Below, piece by piece: positions 1 through 9,392 of a stretch of DNA of 64,000 bases. The notes beneath the pieces are model-generated. The model saw only the letters and a program-made list of their open reading frames with translations. It searched no databases and was not told the DNA's origin. Position numbers and translations under genes: made by a program. The stretch comes from an uncultured Verrucomicrobiota bacterium (GTDB lineage: Bacteria; Verrucomicrobiota; Verrucomicrobiae; Verrucomicrobiales; DEV007): assembly GCA_902591645.1 (NCBI GenBank), contig CACJBM010000001.1:1-64000 (forward strand), written 5' to 3'. Numbering within the stretch: the stretch's first letter is position 1; each line of letters begins with the position of its first letter.

Positions 1-123
1 CGAATCATTTTTGGGAGGGTAGTTAAGTTAAGGATAGCTTTAATTTAGCAGATAAGGGATGCGGTTCAATGCGAATTGAGCTTACAGACTATTCATAGTA
101 TAAGTATTTTAAGAACTAAGATC

Positions 124-2061
124 ATGATCACTATTGCCGGAAAAACAGCCAAATATTTCATTTTATTAAATGTACTCTTCGTTCATTTCATTTTAGCTGA
201 GGACAATTTTAAGATGGATGAAGGATTAGAACTTACCTTATCCGCTTCGGAGCCAGACATATTGAGCCTTAGCAATATTGATGTCGATCATCTTGGCAGA
301 GTATGGGCCTGCGAGGTGGTCAATTATGGGCCGAACCAGGGAAAGAGACCGAAAGGTGACAAGGTCATTATAATGGAAGACAAGGACGGGGACGGAAAGA
401 TGGATTCTTATGACACTTTTTATCAGGGTCCGGAAGTGGATGCTGCGATGGGTCTTTGTGTTTTGAGTGATCGTGTCATTGTTTCAGTGACACCGAACAT
501 ATGGGTATTTTTTGATGACAATGATGATGGCAAGGCTGACCGGAAAGAGCTTCTTTTTTCCGGTGACGGGCGCCCAGTATATGATCACTCCTATCATTCA
601 CTTGTTTATGGTCCTGACGGAAAGATGTATTGGAATTTTGGAAACACTGGCAAGAACCTGAAGACTGATGAGGGTAAGATATTAGAGGACATTCATGGAA
701 GGCTCGTCGAGGACAAGGGTAAGCCTTTTTGGGGAGGGATGGTATTTCGGTGTGATCTTGATGGAAAAAATATTGAAATACTGGGTCACAATTTTCGCAA
801 TAATTATGAGGTGACTGTGGATTCTTTTGGTTCACTTTGGCAGTCAGACAATGATGATGACGGGAACCGGGCTACTCGTATTAATTTTATTATGGAAGGA
901 GGTAACTTCGGTTACTTGGATGAGATGACTGGGGAAGGGTGGCGCAAGAAAAGGCCAGGCATGCATAAGAATGTTTCTTTGGCTCATTGGCACTTAAATG
1001 ATCCTGGGGTGGTCCCGAACGTTTTGCAAACAGGGGCCGGTGCACCGACAGGTATTACAGTTTATGAAGGGCGGCTACTTCCCCAAAAATACTGGGATCA
1101 GCTCATCCATTGTGAGTCCGGTGTCAATGTCGTAAGGGCCTATCCTGTCAAGGACCATGGTGCCGGTTATCAGGCAGATTCAATTGAAATGATGAAGAGC
1201 CTGAAGGATAGATCTTTTAGGCCCGTTGATGTTGCCGTGGCTCCTGACGGGTCCATATTTATTAGTGACTGGTACGATCCAATCATCGGTGGATTAGCGC
1301 AGCGGGACATTTCGCGGGGCCGACTTTACAGGATTGCTCCTGAGGGATCCCGGTACGAAATGCCTAAGCTCGGGTACAGTTCTGCTAAGGAATCTGTTAA
1401 TGCTCTTAAGAATCCAAATTATTGTGTCCGTTATAAGGCATGGAATGCGTTACATAAAATGGGCTCAGAATCTGAAAAGGAATTGATGAAGATGTTTCTT
1501 TCAAAGAACCCAAGGCATAGGGCCCGTGCTTTATGGTTATTGGGAAAGAATCCCGGTCGTTCGAAGCATTATGTGGATCTGGCTTCGCAAGACAAGGACC
1601 CGGACATTAGAATCATTGCACTTCGTTTGGCCAGGCAGGAAGGAGTTTCTATGATAAGAGTCATTGAAAAAATGGCATCTGATCCATCGGCCAAAGTCAG
1701 GCGTGAATGTGCTATTTCCCTTGCGCATTTAAGGGGACCTGAAAAATCAAAATTATGGGCATCTTTGGCAATGAGTCATGAGGCCGGGGACCGGTGGTCC
1801 TTGGAGGCTCTTGGCATTGCCGCCTCTGGTGATTGGGATTCTTGCCTCTCCTCGTGGCTTGAGAGAGTCGGTGATGATTGGAACTCAGATTCGGGAAAGG
1901 ATATTATCTGGCGGAGCCGCGCCAAGGGAACTGCTCGTTTGATTGCCAAGATTCTCAAGGACCCAAAGACTCTTGAACAGGAAAGGCCCCGTTATTTTAG
2001 GGCCCTGGACTTTCAATCTAAAGCTGCGAAAGAGGAGGCCCTTTTGGAAATTCTTCAGTGA
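124..2061 (+). CDS. Secreted PVC-type beta-propeller/HEAT protein, sorbosone-dehydrogenase-like, without heme motif
   Basis: Likely an exported sugar/alcohol dehydrogenase-like protein of the PVC group. An in-frame TTG at 76 exists, but the ATG at 124 is preferred because it is followed directly by a good signal peptide (KYFILLNVLFVHFILA, then EDN), giving 645 aa. Residues about 30-420 show propeller-like repeats with Asp-rich turns (DKDGDGKMD, DDNDDGKAD) and the family phrases HNFRNNYE and RPVDVAVAPDGSIFISDWYDP. Residues about 430-640 are helical HEAT-like repeats (RHRARALWLLGK, RIIALRLARQEG). Relatives of about 900-1100 aa normally end in a CxxCH cytochrome domain. Here the frame ends after the HEAT part and no CxxCH follows before the next gene, so it is a short, heme-less form. 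Substrate unknown. Confidence 0.8.
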   Translation: MITIAGKTAKYFILLNVLFVHFILAEDNFKMDEGLELTLSASEPDILSLSNIDVDHLGRVWACEVVNYGPNQGKRPKGDKVIIMEDKDGDGKMDSYDTFYQGPEVDAAMGLCVLSDRVIVSVTPNIWVFFDDNDDGKADRKELLFSGDGRPVYDHSYHSLVYGPDGKMYWNFGNTGKNLKTDEGKILEDIHGRLVEDKGKPFWGGMVFRCDLDGKNIEILGHNFRNNYEVTVDSFGSLWQSDNDDDGNRATRINFIMEGGNFGYLDEMTGEGWRKKRPGMHKNVSLAHWHLNDPGVVPNVLQTGAGAPTGITVYEGRLLPQKYWDQLIHCESGVNVVRAYPVKDHGAGYQADSIEMMKSLKDRSFRPVDVAVAPDGSIFISDWYDPIIGGLAQRDISRGRLYRIAPEGSRYEMPKLGYSSAKESVNALKNPNYCVRYKAWNALHKMGSESEKELMKMFLSKNPRHRARALWLLGKNPGRSKHYVDLASQDKDPDIRIIALRLARQEGVSMIRVIEKMASDPSAKVRRECAISLAHLRGPEKSKLWASLAMSHEAGDRWSLEALGIAASGDWDSCLSSWLERVGDDWNSDSGKDIIWRSRAKGTARLIAKILKDPKTLEQERPRYFRALDFQSKAAKEEALLEILQ

Positions 2062-2173
2062 AGCAACCAATTGAGGTTCGAGTAATTATTCAATGAATCT
2101 TAATCATCTGGTAACCAAAGAGTTATAAATCAATTTAGAGTTGATTATTTTTCTTTTTTGCTGAGAATCGTTC

Positions 2174-2192
2174 GACTGCCTAATTGGCAGTC
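2174..2192. other. Perfect 7-bp hairpin in the intergenic leader
   Basis: GACTGCC, loop TAATT, GGCAGTC. It lies 112 nt after the stop of the propeller gene and about 50 nt before the start of the giant secreted protein. No T-run follows on the plus strand, so a classical Rho-independent terminator is doubtful. It could be a leader hairpin or chance. The rest of 2062-2242 holds nothing recognisable. Confidence 0.3.
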
Positions 2193-2242
2193 ATCGTTCC
2201 TAGGGTATTTCTAAGGACATTAATCTTTAAAATAAATAAATA

Positions 2243-5200
2243 ATGAAACGAGTTATTTGGCTTGAGGGCCTATTTCTTTTTGCGGTGTTTGGTTTTTTTA
2301 CGACAAATGCTATCGCTGATGAACTTTATTATACGGACTTCGAGGATGATAATGGGGCATTTGTTCAGGAAGCTACGGGCAATAGTCCGATACCGGCTGT
2401 CTTTTCTTTTGATCCTCAGCCTTCCGCGAGCAGGTCACCCGGCAATGAGCAGGCATTCCATGCAATCGATGGAAATTTTTCAACGAAGTATCTTAATTTT
2501 GCCAAATTGAATACGGGGTTCATTGTGACTCCGTCTTCCGGAGACTCGACCGTTCGCAGTATTTCTTTGGCCACCGCTAATGATTCAGTGGATAGGGACC
2601 CTGCCAGTTTTATTTTGTATGGAACAAATGATGCAATTCTCAGCACGGACCATAGCTTGGGAAATAGCGAGGACTGGACCGAAATAGCTTCCGGTGATCT
2701 TAGCTTGCCGGATCGCCGTAATGTCCCATGGGAGGACCCGTTTATTTCTGGAACGGTAGTCAATTTCCCTAATGCAAGTGCTTACTCTTCTTACCGGTTG
2801 ATATTTCCTACCGTCAAAGATGCGGGAACAGCCAGTTCAATGCAAATTGCCGAGGTTCAATTCTTTGACGAAGAAGAAGCAGGCGGAAATTCCATACTCG
2901 CTGCGGGTGATCCTATCATACCTATTCATTTAGCGACATCAGCTGGGGACCTGGGGACATGGTCAATGGAAGGCGATGATACTGGCCCAGCCACTAATTT
3001 TCTGACTAGCCCTGAAATTGAACTTGAAGGGGCCTGGGGAGTTCGGGTTATTTTTGATCATCGTTACAGCATCGAAGCTGAATGGGACGCTGTAGCACTA
3101 GAAGTGTCCATCGATGGTGGAGACTTTGAGTTCATACCAAATAGTTCTTTTACGGTGAATGGATATACTTACAGTGACTTGAAAGGGAATCACGTTTTCA
3201 AGGGCGGTGAAGGATTTAATGGTGATTCTGAAGGTTATTCTCAGAGAGAATTTATCACGAGCATCGTCGATCTTGGGGACCTTAACGCGGAAGAAAATGT
3301 AGTGATACGTTTTGTGGGAGCCTGGGACGAAGCTGCCCGAGGACCTGGATTGCCAAACTGGGAAATTGATACATTCACTGTTGAGGCGATCTCTGATCCT
3401 TCGATTCTGTTGTCTGAGGACTTCGTTGAGGATGATGGGGGATTCATTGAACTTGCTGAAGGAAACTCTCCTATACCCTCTCTTTATAATGAGGACCCAG
3501 GGACCTGGTCAATGGAAGGTGATGATCAGGGTCCGGCAACCAATTATATAACGAGTCCGGAAATTGATGTTCCTATTACTGCGGGTATCGAAGTGAGTTT
3601 TACGCATCGTTACAGTATCGAAGCTGAATGGGACGGTACCGCTTTACAGTATTCAATTGACGGAGATGAATTTAAGACCGTTCCGACTGACGCTTTCAGT
3701 GAGAACGGTTACTCTTTTAGTAACCTCATTGGGAACCATGTTCTTAAGGGAGGGGACGGATTTAATGGAAACTCGGAAGGTTACTTTTCTGGTGATTTCA
3801 TTACTAGTACCGCAAAGCTTGGAAGTATTGAGGCTGGCAGTAGTCTCAGTATAAGATTTTTGGGAGCCTGGGACTGTGCTGCTCGTGGCGTCGGAATCCC
3901 TAACTGGGAAATTAATTCCGTAGTCATTAGGATCCTAGATGATCTCGATGGTGATGGAATGCCTGATTATTATGAGGATGAAAATGATCTGGATAAGACA
4001 GTCGATGATTCGGCGGAAGATCCTGATTCAGATGGATTGAAAAATATTGATGAGTTCGTTGCAGGAACTAATCCACAGGAAGCTGATACTGATAATGATG
4101 GGCTCTCTGATAATGTTGAGACAGGGACCGGTAACTTCGTTAATGCATCAAATACTGGCACAGATCCTCTGGTCCCGGACACCGATTCGGATGGTCTATT
4201 CGATGGAGTGGAAACGAACACGGGTACATTCGTCGATGCTGATGATACAGGAACCGATCCTCACACGGCAGACACTGATGAGGACTCTATCAATGACGGT
4301 ACCGAAGTCGAAAGGGGTAGTGACCCGCTCGATGGTGAGGATTTCCCTCTACTCTGGATTGTTCGGAATGCGAAATCGAATAACCCTTTGAACTCAATAA
4401 CAAATACGCGTGACCTCTTTGATGGTGTTGGGTTAGCAGAGCCTGAAAGTGTTACTATTCATGACACTATTAATTTTCGGGACAATGCGAATGGACCCTT
4501 TCCGGATCCGAAGCCGTTCCCTCTCTTTGAGGCTCAGGACGTGAACCAGGATGACTTTGCTATAATGGCTACGGGGACACTCTTCATAACTGAACCAGGT
4601 ATGTATACTTTTGGCTTTAATTCCGATGATGGGGGTGGTTTTTATATTGATGGTCAGCCGGTCGTTGTATTTGATGCCAATAGAGGCTCTGCCACGAGCT
4701 TAGGTGCTGTGGACCTTTCTTTCGGAGCGCATGAAATGGAATTTCTTTTCTGGGAACGTGGAGGAGGTGCTCAGTGCCAACTCTTCGTGCATAATGAAAA
4801 GGGTGACTTCGTTGGTGATGGATTCAATGTGGCTAACTATCATCTTTTAGAGACCTCTTTTGTGCCTTCCGGCGACAGTGATAATGACGATTTGCCTGAT
4901 GCTTGGGAGGAGCAGTTCTTTGATAATCTAGAACAGGGCCCGGAAGATGATCCGGACAATGATGGATCGACTAACATGGATGAATTCGAGCGCGGAACGA
5001 TACCTAATGATCCGGACACGGACGATGATGGACTGAATGACGGGGTCGAAGATGGGAGTGGAACCTTCGTTAGTAGTATGATGACCGGGACTAATCCAAA
5101 AATGGCAGATTCCGATGGTGATGGACTACTTGATGGTGTTGAGACAAATACCGGTAACTTTGTTAGTGAGACAGATACCGGTACGAATCCTCACAAGACT

Positions 5201-6232
5201 GACACTGACGAGGATCTGGTCAGTGATGGAAGAGAGCTCGTTCTTGGAACGGATCCTACAGTTCCTCAGGCCCGGCCCAAGGGCTATGTGCAGGACTTTG
5301 ATGGGTTCCCTGACGGTACAACCGATTTGGATGATGGTACTGTCATGTATGGCACGGCAGCGAGTGTAGTTGATGGAAGATTACAACTAACGAGAGATGG
5401 TCAGGGCCTTGGTTTCTCAAGCTTTACAATCCCGACACTTGAAGGTTCTTCAGGTGGCTGGATAGCAACCTTTGATCTTGAGATTTCTGATGGGCCTGGA
5501 GGAAACGATCCGGCGGACGGGTTATCCTTTAATTACGGTAACTTTGATTTAGGTATCCCGGGTTCTGCTGAGGAGGGCATGGCTGCCGTTGATGGGAATG
5601 ATGCTTCGCCTCTAGTCACTGAGAACTTATCTTTTGAGATTGATACTTGGCGGAACGGGGACCCCGAGCAAGGAGTGAACATTGCCGAGAAGGTAGAAGG
5701 TGAGGACATTAATCTAGAGTTTATCAATGGGCGCATACTTGATGATGGAACATCGGTTTCTGGTCCAGTGACTATTGTCTATGATCCAGTGAACGGTGCA
5801 TCCTTTAAAACAGAAGGCCTGCTCACTAATGCGGATTTCGAGGATGTGCCTTTGACTTTCGTCGGTGATGATTCCTACAATTTTGGAATTTCAGCTCGCG
5901 TTGGAGGAGCGAATCAGGACGTCTTCATTGATAACCTAGTCATCAATATAGGTTCGGGTGCTGCGCCTCTCCAGATTACAGAAATAGAAAAGGAAGGTGA
6001 TGAAATCACATTGATCTGGAATTCCAAGCCGAACAGAGTTTATCTTATAGAGCGCTCTGAGGACATGGAAAATGGTGAAATAGATGCTAACCGCGATGGT
6101 AATTTTGGTTTCTGGGAAGAGATTGATGATGGCATTTTGAGTGATGGAGAGTTCACTTCATTCACGGATCAGGTCCCTGAAGGTGCCAAGAAAATTTTCT
6201 GGAGAGTCACAGACATGGGAGTCGCTGAATAA
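2243..6232 (+). CDS. Giant secreted TSP3-repeat protein with tandem beta modules, discoidin-like, PA14-like and L-type-lectin-like domains
   Basis: 1329 aa, very acidic, probably exported and cell-surface or extracellular. A signal peptide occupies residues 1-25 (LFLFAVFGFFTTNAIA). Two homologous modules follow (about 28-58 plus 237-385, and 388-565), sharing TWSMEGDD, HRYSIEAEWD, GNHV.KGG.GFNG.SEGY and GAWD.AARG.G.PNWEI. The first is interrupted by about 180 residues resembling an F5/8 (discoidin) domain. Next come TSP3 calcium-type repeats (about 568-705; DTDSDGLFDGVETNTG), a PA14-like beta domain (about 715-865; FGFNSDDGGGFYIDG), more TSP3 repeats (about 875-1010) and an L-type-lectin-like domain (about 1013-1235; QDFDGFPDGTTDLDDGTVM). 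The last 80 residues (ITLIWNSKPNRVYLIERS) match the C-terminus of the 9393-13121 protein. Likely binds carbohydrate or other cells; the ligand is unknown. Confidence 0.85.
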   Translation: MKRVIWLEGLFLFAVFGFFTTNAIADELYYTDFEDDNGAFVQEATGNSPIPAVFSFDPQPSASRSPGNEQAFHAIDGNFSTKYLNFAKLNTGFIVTPSSGDSTVRSISLATANDSVDRDPASFILYGTNDAILSTDHSLGNSEDWTEIASGDLSLPDRRNVPWEDPFISGTVVNFPNASAYSSYRLIFPTVKDAGTASSMQIAEVQFFDEEEAGGNSILAAGDPIIPIHLATSAGDLGTWSMEGDDTGPATNFLTSPEIELEGAWGVRVIFDHRYSIEAEWDAVALEVSIDGGDFEFIPNSSFTVNGYTYSDLKGNHVFKGGEGFNGDSEGYSQREFITSIVDLGDLNAEENVVIRFVGAWDEAARGPGLPNWEIDTFTVEAISDPSILLSEDFVEDDGGFIELAEGNSPIPSLYNEDPGTWSMEGDDQGPATNYITSPEIDVPITAGIEVSFTHRYSIEAEWDGTALQYSIDGDEFKTVPTDAFSENGYSFSNLIGNHVLKGGDGFNGNSEGYFSGDFITSTAKLGSIEAGSSLSIRFLGAWDCAARGVGIPNWEINSVVIRILDDLDGDGMPDYYEDENDLDKTVDDSAEDPDSDGLKNIDEFVAGTNPQEADTDNDGLSDNVETGTGNFVNASNTGTDPLVPDTDSDGLFDGVETNTGTFVDADDTGTDPHTADTDEDSINDGTEVERGSDPLDGEDFPLLWIVRNAKSNNPLNSITNTRDLFDGVGLAEPESVTIHDTINFRDNANGPFPDPKPFPLFEAQDVNQDDFAIMATGTLFITEPGMYTFGFNSDDGGGFYIDGQPVVVFDANRGSATSLGAVDLSFGAHEMEFLFWERGGGAQCQLFVHNEKGDFVGDGFNVANYHLLETSFVPSGDSDNDDLPDAWEEQFFDNLEQGPEDDPDNDGSTNMDEFERGTIPNDPDTDDDGLNDGVEDGSGTFVSSMMTGTNPKMADSDGDGLLDGVETNTGNFVSETDTGTNPHKTDTDEDLVSDGRELVLGTDPTVPQARPKGYVQDFDGFPDGTTDLDDGTVMYGTAASVVDGRLQLTRDGQGLGFSSFTIPTLEGSSGGWIATFDLEISDGPGGNDPADGLSFNYGNFDLGIPGSAEEGMAAVDGNDASPLVTENLSFEIDTWRNGDPEQGVNIAEKVEGEDINLEFINGRILDDGTSVSGPVTIVYDPVNGASFKTEGLLTNADFEDVPLTFVGDDSYNFGISARVGGANQDVFIDNLVINIGSGAAPLQITEIEKEGDEITLIWNSKPNRVYLIERSEDMENGEIDANRDGNFGFWEEIDDGILSDGEFTSFTDQVPEGAKKIFWRVTDMGVAE

Positions 6233-6308
6233 GTTTTGGATTGATCTGAGTAAAAAGATAAGAAAAGGTTCGACTTTGACGGCAGTTTTCGTGCTTCATA
6301 TAGACTAA

Positions 6309-7976
6309 ATGTCTGACATTGAAATTGCGCGTAATGCCAAACTTGAGCCGATCGCTGAGCTTGCTCAGCGGTGCCTTGGATTAGAAAAGGAACAACTGAT
6401 CCCTTACGGTCACTTCAAAGCTAAGATTGATCCTCAGAGCATTGATGGAGAGCCATCCTCGAAGCTTGTCCTGGTCACGGCGATTTCTCCTACTCCGGCA
6501 GGAGAAGGGAAGACTACCACGACCATTGGCCTCGGTGATGGGCTGAGGCTGATCGGTAAGAATGCAACTATTTGCCTTCGTGAACCTAGCCTAGGTCCTT
6601 CGTTCGGCATGAAGGGTGGAGCCGCTGGCGGTGGCTATGCTCAGGTCGTGCCGATGGATGAAATTAACCTCCATTTCACAGGAGATTTTCATGCGATCAG
6701 TGCTGCGAATAATTTGTTGGCTTCGATCATTGATAATCATTTGCACTGGGGCAATAAGCTGAACATTGATCCTAGAAAAGTGACTTGGAGAAGAGCCCTT
6801 GATCTCAATGATAGGGCCCTTCGGCAGATCGTAGTTGGTCTGGGAGGTGCAATAAATGGCCTCACAAGAGAAACTGGATTTGATATCACTGTAGCTTCCG
6901 AAGTCATGGCTATTTTCTGTCTTGCTAGCGGGCTCGGAGATTTGAAACGTCGTCTAGGACAGATCGTTGTTGGACAGAACAGCGAAGGAGAAAACGTTCA
7001 CGCTAGAGAACTTGTGGCAGAAGGATCAATGACGGCACTACTTAAGGATGCGATTCAGCCGAACCTTGTGCAGACTCTCGAAAAGACTCCCGCCTTTGTT
7101 CATGGGGGACCATTTGCTAACATTGCTCACGGATGCAATTCGGTTGCGGCGACTAAGCTTGCCATGAAATTATCAGATATTGTAGTGACGGAAGCAGGAT
7201 TTGGTGCTGATCTTGGAGCAGAAAAGTTTTTCAATATTAAGTGCAGGAAGTCCAACCTAAGACCGGATGCTTCAGTTATTGTGGCGACTATAAGAGCTCT
7301 AAAATATCATGGAGGAGTCAAAAGGAGCGATCTGGATGAAGAAAATACAGAAGCCGTCGAACGTGGCTTTGCAAATCTTCGAAGGCACCTTGAAAACGTT
7401 TCCAAGTTTGGCGTTCCCACTATCGTTGCTTTGAATGCTTTCACTGCTGACACTGAGGCCGAAACAAAAAAATTCATCGAGCTTTGTGAGGCGGAAGGAG
7501 TAAAATGTGTTCTTGCTACGCATTGGGCTAACGGTGGAGAAGGCGCTAAGGATCTTGCTGAGGAAGTCGTTAAGATGCTTGAATCCGAGGATCAGGTTTC
7601 CAACTTTGCACCGATCTATCCTGATGACATGTCATTGATAGAGAAGCTACAGACTGTGGCCAGAGAAATATACAGGGCTGATGATGTTGAATTGACTCCT
7701 GCTGTGACTAAGAAATTAAAGTCCCTAGATCAGACCGATGTTAGAAATTTTCCGGTATGCATTGCCAAGACGCCCTACAGCTTCAGTGCTGATCAAACTA
7801 AGAGAGGCGCTGCGTCTGGATTTAAAATGCCTATCCGTGAAGTTCGAGTGGCTTACGGGGCAGAATTTGTGGTTGCTCTTGCTGGAGAAATTATGACGAT
7901 GCCTGGTCTTCCTAGGGTACCTGCCAGTGAGAGGATAGATGTGGATGATTCGGGGACACTGACTGGGCTCAGTTAG
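6309..7976 (+). CDS. fhs: Formate--tetrahydrofolate ligase
   Basis: Cytoplasmic enzyme that makes 10-formyl-THF from formate, ATP and THF, feeding one-carbon metabolism. 555 aa, the family's usual length. The phosphate-binding loop is clear at residues about 60-78 ([20 protein letters not shown]), followed by [20 protein letters not shown] and the family signature [35 protein letters not shown] and [20 protein letters not shown] are also characteristic. The ATG at 6309 starts the usual N-terminal helix. It stands alone between a giant secreted protein and a convergent membrane protein, with no other folate gene nearby, so the one-carbon role comes from the family rather than the context. Confidence 0.97.
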   Translation: MSDIEIARNAKLEPIAELAQRCLGLEKEQLIPYGHFKAKIDPQSIDGEPSSKLVLVTAISPTPAGEGKTTTTIGLGDGLRLIGKNATICLREPSLGPSFGMKGGAAGGGYAQVVPMDEINLHFTGDFHAISAANNLLASIIDNHLHWGNKLNIDPRKVTWRRALDLNDRALRQIVVGLGGAINGLTRETGFDITVASEVMAIFCLASGLGDLKRRLGQIVVGQNSEGENVHARELVAEGSMTALLKDAIQPNLVQTLEKTPAFVHGGPFANIAHGCNSVAATKLAMKLSDIVVTEAGFGADLGAEKFFNIKCRKSNLRPDASVIVATIRALKYHGGVKRSDLDEENTEAVERGFANLRRHLENVSKFGVPTIVALNAFTADTEAETKKFIELCEAEGVKCVLATHWANGGEGAKDLAEEVVKMLESEDQVSNFAPIYPDDMSLIEKLQTVAREIYRADDVELTPAVTKKLKSLDQTDVRNFPVCIAKTPYSFSADQTKRGAASGFKMPIREVRVAYGAEFVVALAGEIMTMPGLPRVPASERIDVDDSGTLTGLS

Positions 7977-8000
7977 TGATTAGCTGAGACCTTGGATTCG

Positions 8001-9161
8001 TTATTTGCTTAACAATTCATTCAGTCCGTTCATGGAATCGTTGATTGTCAGAGGGAACCAAAGGTCCCCTTCTTTATAAATAAGTTTAATCGATTCAAGT
8101 TTTTCTAGAGCATCATCAACTTCAAAATCGATTTTCTGATTAATCGTTTCTAGTAACTGATTTTCAGCGATCTCATCTATTTTCTCGGATCGAATTCCTA
8201 CGTTTCCGAATTTCCAGAGCACGTAATAAGCAATTACCATTTCACGATAGTCTTGTAACTCGGCTTCATTCAGGATCCGCAACAGAACTCCAGAGTTGTT
8301 ATCTAGGTTCTGAAAGTAGAGGTGCCTTGTCAGATTCAGCTGGTACTTGTCTTTGGTCTTCTTATAAGAAAGAAATCCCTTGATGATATAATAAATGACG
8401 GCTGCAGGGATGACCCAGTACTTGATGAATTGTGCCAGTGTAGCAAAGATGGTGACGGCGACCACGAGCCGGACAATCTTGACTATGCTCATAACTAATC
8501 CAGAGAGTGCCGGGATGATTATTTTTCCCCGGTCAAAGAGACTCATTTTGACCTGCGTTCCGGGTAGTAAAGTGTGTAAATCTGAATGAGGGATTCCTTT
8601 GAAACTTTTCAAGTAGACGTACGAACTGGACTGTCCTTTGGGAAGGTCATCGTGCTCTTTTAAACGGAAGGCAATGATGAGTCTTTGAAAGACCTTAACA
8701 TCAAATTTTTCCTCTTTAAATAATTTCCACCAGCTCTTCTTGGTCCAGGTTTCTGTTTCATCGCCTCGACCATAAACGTGCAACTCCTCGAAAAGAGAAA
8801 AATTAACTTTCATCCTCAGACCAAGGGCCGTCGCATTTTCAACGGCAGTTTCTAGTTCTCTTGTCGGAAGTTTCCGATAATTGGCGTTCTGAAGAATTTT
8901 GTTCACCTGCTGGAAGACTTCAGATGAATCTTTTTTTGTATCTTCTTTTAGAATCAAAATAGAATCCGGATCGAGGGGCTGATACAATTTCTGGATCTTG
9001 ATCTGTTCTGAATGGTATTGAGCGTGTAACGCAGAGGAGAGAAGTTCAAATAATTGTAGTAATTGTTTTCTGTCAGATTCAGTGCATTTATCAAATTCAG
9101 GTAAGCACTCCAAGAGCTTGTCTCGGCCAATGGGGATGAAGTGCTCTCCTTTATTCTGCAT
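8001..9161 (-). CDS. DUF3754 (TMEM143-like) membrane protein
   Basis: 386 aa, converging on fhs with a 24-nt gap. The N-terminal 180 residues are soluble and helical (HFIPIGRDKLLECL at the start), with the motif LRMKVNFSLFEELHVYGRG and the segment EEKFDVKVFQRLIIAFRLKEH that I associate with DUF3754. Two adjacent hydrophobic stretches follow at about residues 225-285 (LVMSIVKIVRLVVAVTIFAT and YWVIPAAVIYYIIKGFLSY), then YKKTKDKYQLNLTRHLYFQNLDNNSG, a hallmark of the family, and a helical C-terminus. The function of the family is not established. Start chosen at the first ATG; no RBS is obvious. Confidence 0.75.
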   Translation of the reverse strand: MQNKGEHFIPIGRDKLLECLPEFDKCTESDRKQLLQLFELLSSALHAQYHSEQIKIQKLYQPLDPDSILILKEDTKKDSSEVFQQVNKILQNANYRKLPTRELETAVENATALGLRMKVNFSLFEELHVYGRGDETETWTKKSWWKLFKEEKFDVKVFQRLIIAFRLKEHDDLPKGQSSSYVYLKSFKGIPHSDLHTLLPGTQVKMSLFDRGKIIIPALSGLVMSIVKIVRLVVAVTIFATLAQFIKYWVIPAAVIYYIIKGFLSYKKTKDKYQLNLTRHLYFQNLDNNSGVLLRILNEAELQDYREMVIAYYVLWKFGNVGIRSEKIDEIAENQLLETINQKIDFEVDDALEKLESIKLIYKEGDLWFPLTINDSMNGLNELLSK

Positions 9162-9308
9162 AAGAAATTATTAAGGAATTTTGTGTATTCTTACACGACT
9201 TAAAATGAGAAATGTGAAATGAATTTTAAGAAGATTAATTATTGTAACATGTCAGGAAATTGATTATTCCCCTCTGATCATCTATTAGGTTTTCTTGTTC
9301 GAGGGGTG

Positions 9309-9382
9309 CATTATTCGGAACTTAATGAAAATGAACGAATAATGTTGTTCTTGGGGATTCTTTTTTCTACGATCACAAGAAC
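9309..9382. promoter_or_regulatory. Two nested inverted repeats upstream of the second giant secreted protein
   Basis: CATTATTCG at 9309-9317 is the inverse of CGAATAATG at 9336-9344, and GTTCTTG at 9347-9353 is the inverse of CAAGAAC at 9376-9382, ending 10 nt before the ATG at 9393. The first could be an operator; the second could form an mRNA hairpin near the start codon. This is seen by eye only; no regulator is known. The 231-nt gap otherwise shows AT-rich sequence. Confidence 0.3.
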
Positions 9383-9392
9383 CTAAACAAAG

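Noticed and set aside
1..75. Open frame at the left edge (ends at 48) as the tail of a gene
   Set aside because: Only 15 codons are visible and they show no family signal; cannot be supported.
76..123. TTG at 76 as the start of the first gene
   Set aside because: It would put 16 polar residues before a clear signal peptide; the ATG at 124 gives a normal one.
4080..5260. Regularly spaced near-identical DNA words, CRISPR-like or satellite-like
   Set aside because: They encode TSP3 repeats (DTDSDGLxDGVETNTG) in one long frame; spacers are not unique and the repeats are only similar, not identical.
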